Assembly (NCBI GenBank): GCA_019411205.1
Contig: DXRF01000091.1
Span: forward strand, 1-10,271
DNA length: 10,271 bases
Source of the DNA: Parabacteroides sp.
Lineage (GTDB): Bacteria; Bacteroidota; Bacteroidia; Bacteroidales; Tannerellaceae
Reading direction: 5' to 3'
Shown: positions 7,443 through 10,271 of the stretch, one piece after another
Layout: each line of letters starts with the position of its first letter
Position numbering within the stretch: the stretch's first letter is position 1
The notes under the pieces: model-generated
What the model was told of the DNA's origin: nothing
Database searches by the model: none
What the model saw: only the letters and a program-made list of their open reading frames with translations
Position numbers and translations under genes: made by a program

Positions 7443-8489
7443 TTATCTGTTTATTATCCTTCCTATTTTTAAACAGGCTCTATTTAATAAACTTAATTTT
7501 CCTTTGGTTATTGTGAAGAAAGGGGTTTGAATTGCACCAAATTCACGGAAAAAACGTTCAACTCCCGGAATCATAGAACCTTCGAAGTCGAATGTGTTGG
7601 TATATTGAGAAACATAACGGATTGCTTCCCACAAAATTAAACTATGTGCTCCGGACTTCCGAAGGGCAGGGTCTCCTCCGGCTGCTAAATTATAAGCTGA
7701 GAAATTTTCCCAAACGACAAAAATAGCTGCATGTAATCGACCGTTTGAATCATATCCTCCCCATATTTCCCCTTGCCCTCTTTTTCGAGAGACTTCAATG
7801 AGAGTTCTTAGTGTAGATTGATTCTCTTTGTTTTTAATATTTTGTCGTAAAAATGTCTTTTCTTGAATTGATAGAAAATCATCAATAGGAACACCTGTTT
7901 TGACAATGATCCCATTTTTGGTAGAGGCTTGTGTGATATGTCCTCTTAGGTTGGAATTCATATTCTCCCAAATCATTTGATGATCTTTTATATTATGGAG
8001 AACGTAAGTATATCGTGTTGTTTGTCGAAAACCTTCCCAATAGAATGGAAGCCAATCTGTAACTTGATAAGAAAAGTTTTGTAAAAAGAAATCAAAACGG
8101 GGTAATTGTTCTATGAGCTGCTTGTAGAGTGCCTGACGCTTGCTTAATAGAGTGGTATATTTGCTATTGGTGGATTCTTTTACTTGCCAAGGTCCCATCG
8201 TTTGGGTATAAGAAGGCATAATAATCAAGTTTGAGAGTGGTTGATAGTAAGGCATTGATGCAAGAATTTTGTCATTCGCCTCTACTAACGACACATCCCA
8301 GTACTTTTCTCCACATACGATATCAAGCCACCATGCCTGTGAGAAGATGGGGATATTTATTTCTGTTTGGCAGAGTAAACGGTATTTGTCTTTATTTGTC
8401 ACTATTTTTTTATTGAAAGAGAAATATGGAGATGTGTACAAGAAACTATCTAATTCCTCTCTTGAGAGAGTATTAAGGGGATATACCAA
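7443..8489 (-). CDS. FemAB/GNAT-fold acyltransferase-like protein, first gene of the glycan cluster
   Basis: The 348-residue protein resembles the FemAB-like group of the GNAT superfamily, which transfers acyl or aminoacyl groups to amines on glycans. Recognisable parts are an N-terminal IPIFSQAWWLDIVCG, a central helix-rich region with a SNLRGHITQA segment, and a C-terminal acyl-CoA-like fold (AAIFVVWENFSAYNLAAGGD, then SGAHSLILWEAIRYVS). It closes with FDFEGSMIPGVERFFREFGA, typical of this group. The start is unclear: the frame opens at TTG 8489, four codons after an in-frame TAA (8501-8499), with no ATG before residue ~79. A GTG at 8402 would give a protein beginning just before the conserved WWLD region. 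The gene is visibly more AT-rich than recA or the genes downstream. No convincing promoter was found in the 88-nt gap to recA. Confidence 0.75.
   Translation of the reverse strand: MVYPLNTLSREELDSFLYTSPYFSFNKKIVTNKDKYRLLCQTEINIPIFSQAWWLDIVCGEKYWDVSLVEANDKILASMPYYQPLSNLIIMPSYTQTMGPWQVKESTNSKYTTLLSKRQALYKQLIEQLPRFDFFLQNFSYQVTDWLPFYWEGFRQTTRYTYVLHNIKDHQMIWENMNSNLRGHITQASTKNGIIVKTGVPIDDFLSIQEKTFLRQNIKNKENQSTLRTLIEVSRKRGQGEIWGGYDSNGRLHAAIFVVWENFSAYNLAAGGDPALRKSGAHSLILWEAIRYVSQYTNTFDFEGSMIPGVERFFREFGAIQTPFFTITKGKLSLLNRACLKIGRIINR
8457..8470. repeat. Perfect short inverted repeat at the acyltransferase 5' end
   Basis: CTCTCTTGAGAGAG is a 14-nt near-perfect inverted repeat (6-bp arms, 2-nt centre). 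It lies 19 nt inside the frame if the TTG at 8489 is the start, or upstream of the gene if GTG 8402 is used. It could be a regulator site or an mRNA hairpin affecting initiation, or chance in a low-complexity CT/GA tract. Confidence 0.35.
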
Positions 8490-8525
8490 ACTTCTTGATT
8501 ATGCTGTTTATATATATTAGTATAT

Positions 8526-8546
8526 CCTCTTTATTTTCTCAAGAGG
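8526..8546. terminator. Weak hairpin downstream of recA
   Basis: CCTCTT (8526-8531) pairs with AAGAGG (8541-8546) around a 9-nt AT-rich loop, 32 nt after the recA stop on the minus strand. The stem is short and no T-run follows, so it would be at best a partial terminator or attenuator between recA and the glycan cluster. The remaining bases of this 88-nt gap are AT-rich and show nothing else clear. Confidence 0.3.
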
Positions 8547-8577
8547 GAATAGATTATTTTGTACAATTTCCGTTCTG

Positions 8578-9621
8578 TTATCCTTTTAACGCTTCGAAGA
8601 TCAAGCCGGACAATTCGTCTGCCAGTTCTGGATTGTCGGCAACGCATTGTTTGGCGGCATCACGTCCCTGTCCTAACTTTGTGTCGTTGTAACTGTACCA
8701 CGAACCGCTTTTCTTAATGATGTTCAGTTCTGCACCCAGGTCGATTATTTCACCGGCTTTGGAGATACCTTCACCGAACATGATGTCGAACTCTGCTTTC
8801 CGGAAAGGAGGAGCGACCTTGTTCTTGACTACTTTTACGCGCACTTGGTTACCTTTGATATCATCACCATCTTTCAATTTACCGATGCTGCGGATATCCA
8901 AGCGGACAGAGGCATAAAACTTCAACGCATTACCACCGGTAGTCGTTTCTGGATTGCCGAACATCACGCCGATCTTGTCACGCAACTGGTTGATGAATAT
9001 ACACGTCGTGTTTGTCTTATTGATCGCAGCCGTCAACTTACGAAGTGCTTGGGACATCAGTCGTGCCTGTAGTCCCATCTTGCTGTCACCCATATCGCCT
9101 TCGATTTCCGCTTTCGGAGTCAGAGCGGCAACCGAGTCTATTACGATAATATCCACGGCGGACGAACGGATCAGCTGTTCGGCAATTTCTAACGCCTGCT
9201 CGCCATTGTCCGGTTGGGAAATCCATAAGTTTTCGACATCTACTCCTAACTTTTCTGCATAAAAACGGTCGAAAGCATGTTCTGCATCGATAAATGCCGC
9301 AATACCACCGCTTTTCTGTGCCTCGGCAATCGCATGGATCGCAAGAGTTGTCTTACCAGATGATTCCGGTCCATAGATCTCAATCACACGGCCTTTTGGA
9401 TAACCTCCTACGCCTAATGCTGCGTTCAAGGCTATGGAACCTGTTGGGATCACTTCGATATTTTCGACACTTTCGTCACCCAATTTCATGATCGAACCTT
9501 TGCCGTAGTTTTTTTCGATCTTGTCCATTGCTGCGCGAAGTGCTTTCAATTTGTCTGCGTTTACAGCCGGTTTCTCGGCTGCAGGCTGCTTGCCTTCTTC
9601 GAATAAATCTTCTTTTGCCAT
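8578..9621 (-). CDS. recA: RecA recombinase
   Basis: RecA forms ATP-dependent filaments on single-stranded DNA for strand exchange and repair. The 347-residue protein is full length. It has the N-terminal oligomerisation helix (LKALRAAMDKIEKNYGKGSI), Walker A GPESSGKTT (84-92), Walker B IIVIDS (158-163), and the L1/L2 DNA-binding region with INQLRDKIGVMFGNPETTTGG (~210-230). The C-terminal domain ends in a short tail (LIFEALKG) without the long acidic extension of E. coli RecA. The ~20-residue N-terminal extension before the first helix is charged and low in complexity. It starts 6 nt after the bcp stop, so it is probably co-transcribed with that peroxidase. No LexA box was recognised upstream. 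Confidence 0.99.
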   Translation of the reverse strand: MAKEDLFEEGKQPAAEKPAVNADKLKALRAAMDKIEKNYGKGSIMKLGDESVENIEVIPTGSIALNAALGVGGYPKGRVIEIYGPESSGKTTLAIHAIAEAQKSGGIAAFIDAEHAFDRFYAEKLGVDVENLWISQPDNGEQALEIAEQLIRSSAVDIIVIDSVAALTPKAEIEGDMGDSKMGLQARLMSQALRKLTAAINKTNTTCIFINQLRDKIGVMFGNPETTTGGNALKFYASVRLDIRSIGKLKDGDDIKGNQVRVKVVKNKVAPPFRKAEFDIMFGEGISKAGEIIDLGAELNIIKKSGSWYSYNDTKLGQGRDAAKQCVADNPELADELSGLIFEALKG

Positions 9622-9627
9622 TTCCTT

Positions 9628-10086
9628 TTATAGATTAAGGATTTGATTAGCATGGTCTTTAGTCTTCACCTCTTTCGGGCCGATGATATTAGTGACGATA
9701 CCATCTTCATTTATAATAAAGGTGGTACGGAGAGTCCCCATGTATGAACGTCCGTACAATTTCTTTTCTGCCCAAACCCCGAACTGCTGTTGCAGGGTCG
9801 TATCCGTATCAGCGATGAGGCTGAAAGGGAGTTCCTGTTTTGCGATAAATCCCTGATGAGACTTGGCACTGTCTTTGCTGACACCCACTACTTCGTAGCC
9901 GGCAGCTTGCAATTCCTTGTAGCCATCCCGCAGACTGCACGCTTCAGCTGTACAACCGCTGGTATTGTCTTTCGGGTAGAAATAGAGCGCCAACTTCTTA
10001 CCTTTGAAATCACTTAGCTTTATTTCTTTCCCGTTCTGGTCAAGTCCCAGAACTTCGGGAGCTTTATCTCCTATTTGTATTGCCAT
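9628..10086 (-). CDS. bcp: Thioredoxin-dependent thiol peroxidase (BCP-type peroxiredoxin)
   Basis: The 152-residue cytoplasmic enzyme reduces hydrogen peroxide and organic hydroperoxides with electrons from thioredoxin. The active-site segment YPKDNTSGCTAEACSLRD (~37-54) holds T42, the peroxidatic Cys C45 and a resolving Cys C50, the C-x4-C arrangement of the atypical 2-Cys BCP group. The conserved Arg is in GTLRTTFIINEDG (R120). Length is normal for the family. The start ATG 10086 is supported by the conserved MAIQIGDKAPE N-terminus. It precedes recA by 6 nt. No TAnnTTTG box is seen in the 10 nt before the start, so transcription may begin upstream in the unidentified region at the right edge. 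Confidence 0.97.
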   Translation of the reverse strand: MAIQIGDKAPEVLGLDQNGKEIKLSDFKGKKLALYFYPKDNTSGCTAEACSLRDGYKELQAAGYEVVGVSKDSAKSHQGFIAKQELPFSLIADTDTTLQQQFGVWAEKKLYGRSYMGTLRTTFIINEDGIVTNIIGPKEVKTKDHANQILNL

Positions 10087-10096
10087 ATATATTTAT

Positions 10097-10186
10097 TTAC
10101 TTGATGTTATAGTTCATCTTGCGTGTTACATCCGCTTTCCGGCGGGCTTTTCGTCCGAAGACCTTCCAAAGCAGTTTTCTTCCCAT
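10097..10186 (-). CDS. Possible small basic ORF (29 residues) upstream of bcp
   Basis: ATG 10186 opens a 29-residue frame, MGRKLLWKVFGRKARRKADV and nine more residues ending NYNIK, with stop TAA at 10099-10097, 10 nt before bcp. It is very rich in Lys and Arg. The frame is the same as that of the partial gene ending at 10228-10226 and stays open between the two. It may be a real small protein, a decayed tail of that gene, or chance. No family was recognised. Confidence 0.3.
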   Translation of the reverse strand: MGRKLLWKVFGRKARRKADVTRKMNYNIK

Positions 10187-10225
10187 GTGATGGGCTGCAG
10201 CATATGACTCGCATTTCTCCGTCCG

Positions 10226-10271
10226 CTAATCGAATTCATCTTGCCAGCATTCTTGGGGAGAAACATCGCAG
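10226..10271 (-). CDS. Probable C-terminal tail of an unidentified gene, cut by the window edge
   Basis: Read on the minus strand, the frame from 10270 gives CDVSPQECWQDEFD and then TAG (10228-10226). Codon choice and an acidic C-terminus look like coding sequence, but 14 codons are too few to name a product. An alternative overlapping frame (ATG 10266 to TAA 10126, 46 residues) is also open and cannot be excluded. Confidence 0.35.
   Translation of the reverse strand, partial: CDVSPQECWQDEFD

Noticed and set aside
10126..10266. 46-codon minus-strand frame starting MFLPKNAGKMNS
   Set aside because: It overlaps the edge gene tail and the small basic ORF in another frame, has no recognisable family, and cannot be favoured on the bases present.

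Overview
The window looks like chromosome from a Bacteroidales bacterium, probably close to Parabacteroides or Bacteroides. This is inferred from the RecA sequence, the FeoA-FeoB fusion, an exact TAnnTTTG promoter element of the Bacteroidetes type, the lack of clear Shine-Dalgarno sites, and a mid-40s GC content judged by eye. No mobile element, rRNA, tRNA or CRISPR array was seen.

Layout. Positions 1-1556 (minus) hold the first ~518 residues of a fused FeoA-FeoB ferrous iron transporter, cut by the window edge. A 107-bp divergent region with a Bacteroidetes-type promoter and a perfect short palindrome separates it from a small, divergent folK-like pterin pyrophosphokinase (1664-2038, plus). 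folK converges on everything to its right. The convergent gap (2039-2118) carries 22-bp periodic repeats that can form alternative hairpins and probably ends transcription.

Positions 2119-8489 (minus) are a tightly packed six-gene surface-glycan cluster. In transcription order it holds a FemAB/GNAT-like acyltransferase, a PIG-L family zinc deacetylase, a CE4-like polysaccharide deacetylase, two GT-B glycosyltransferases and a SAM-dependent methyltransferase. Gaps are 7 and 14 nt, followed by overlaps of 4, 4 and 11 nt, so the genes are almost certainly co-transcribed. The combination suggests assembly of an N-acylated or partly deacetylated, possibly methylated, cell-envelope glycan. No polymerase, flippase or initiating transferase is in view, so the pathway must be completed elsewhere.

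Positions 8578-10086 (minus) hold recA preceded by bcp (thiol peroxidase) with a 6-nt gap: a likely peroxide-defence and DNA-repair unit lying upstream of the glycan cluster. The right edge has the last codons of an unidentified gene and a possible 29-residue basic ORF in the same frame after its TAG. All features except folK are on the minus strand. The glycan cluster is the most interesting part; every other complete gene is a recognisable housekeeping gene.
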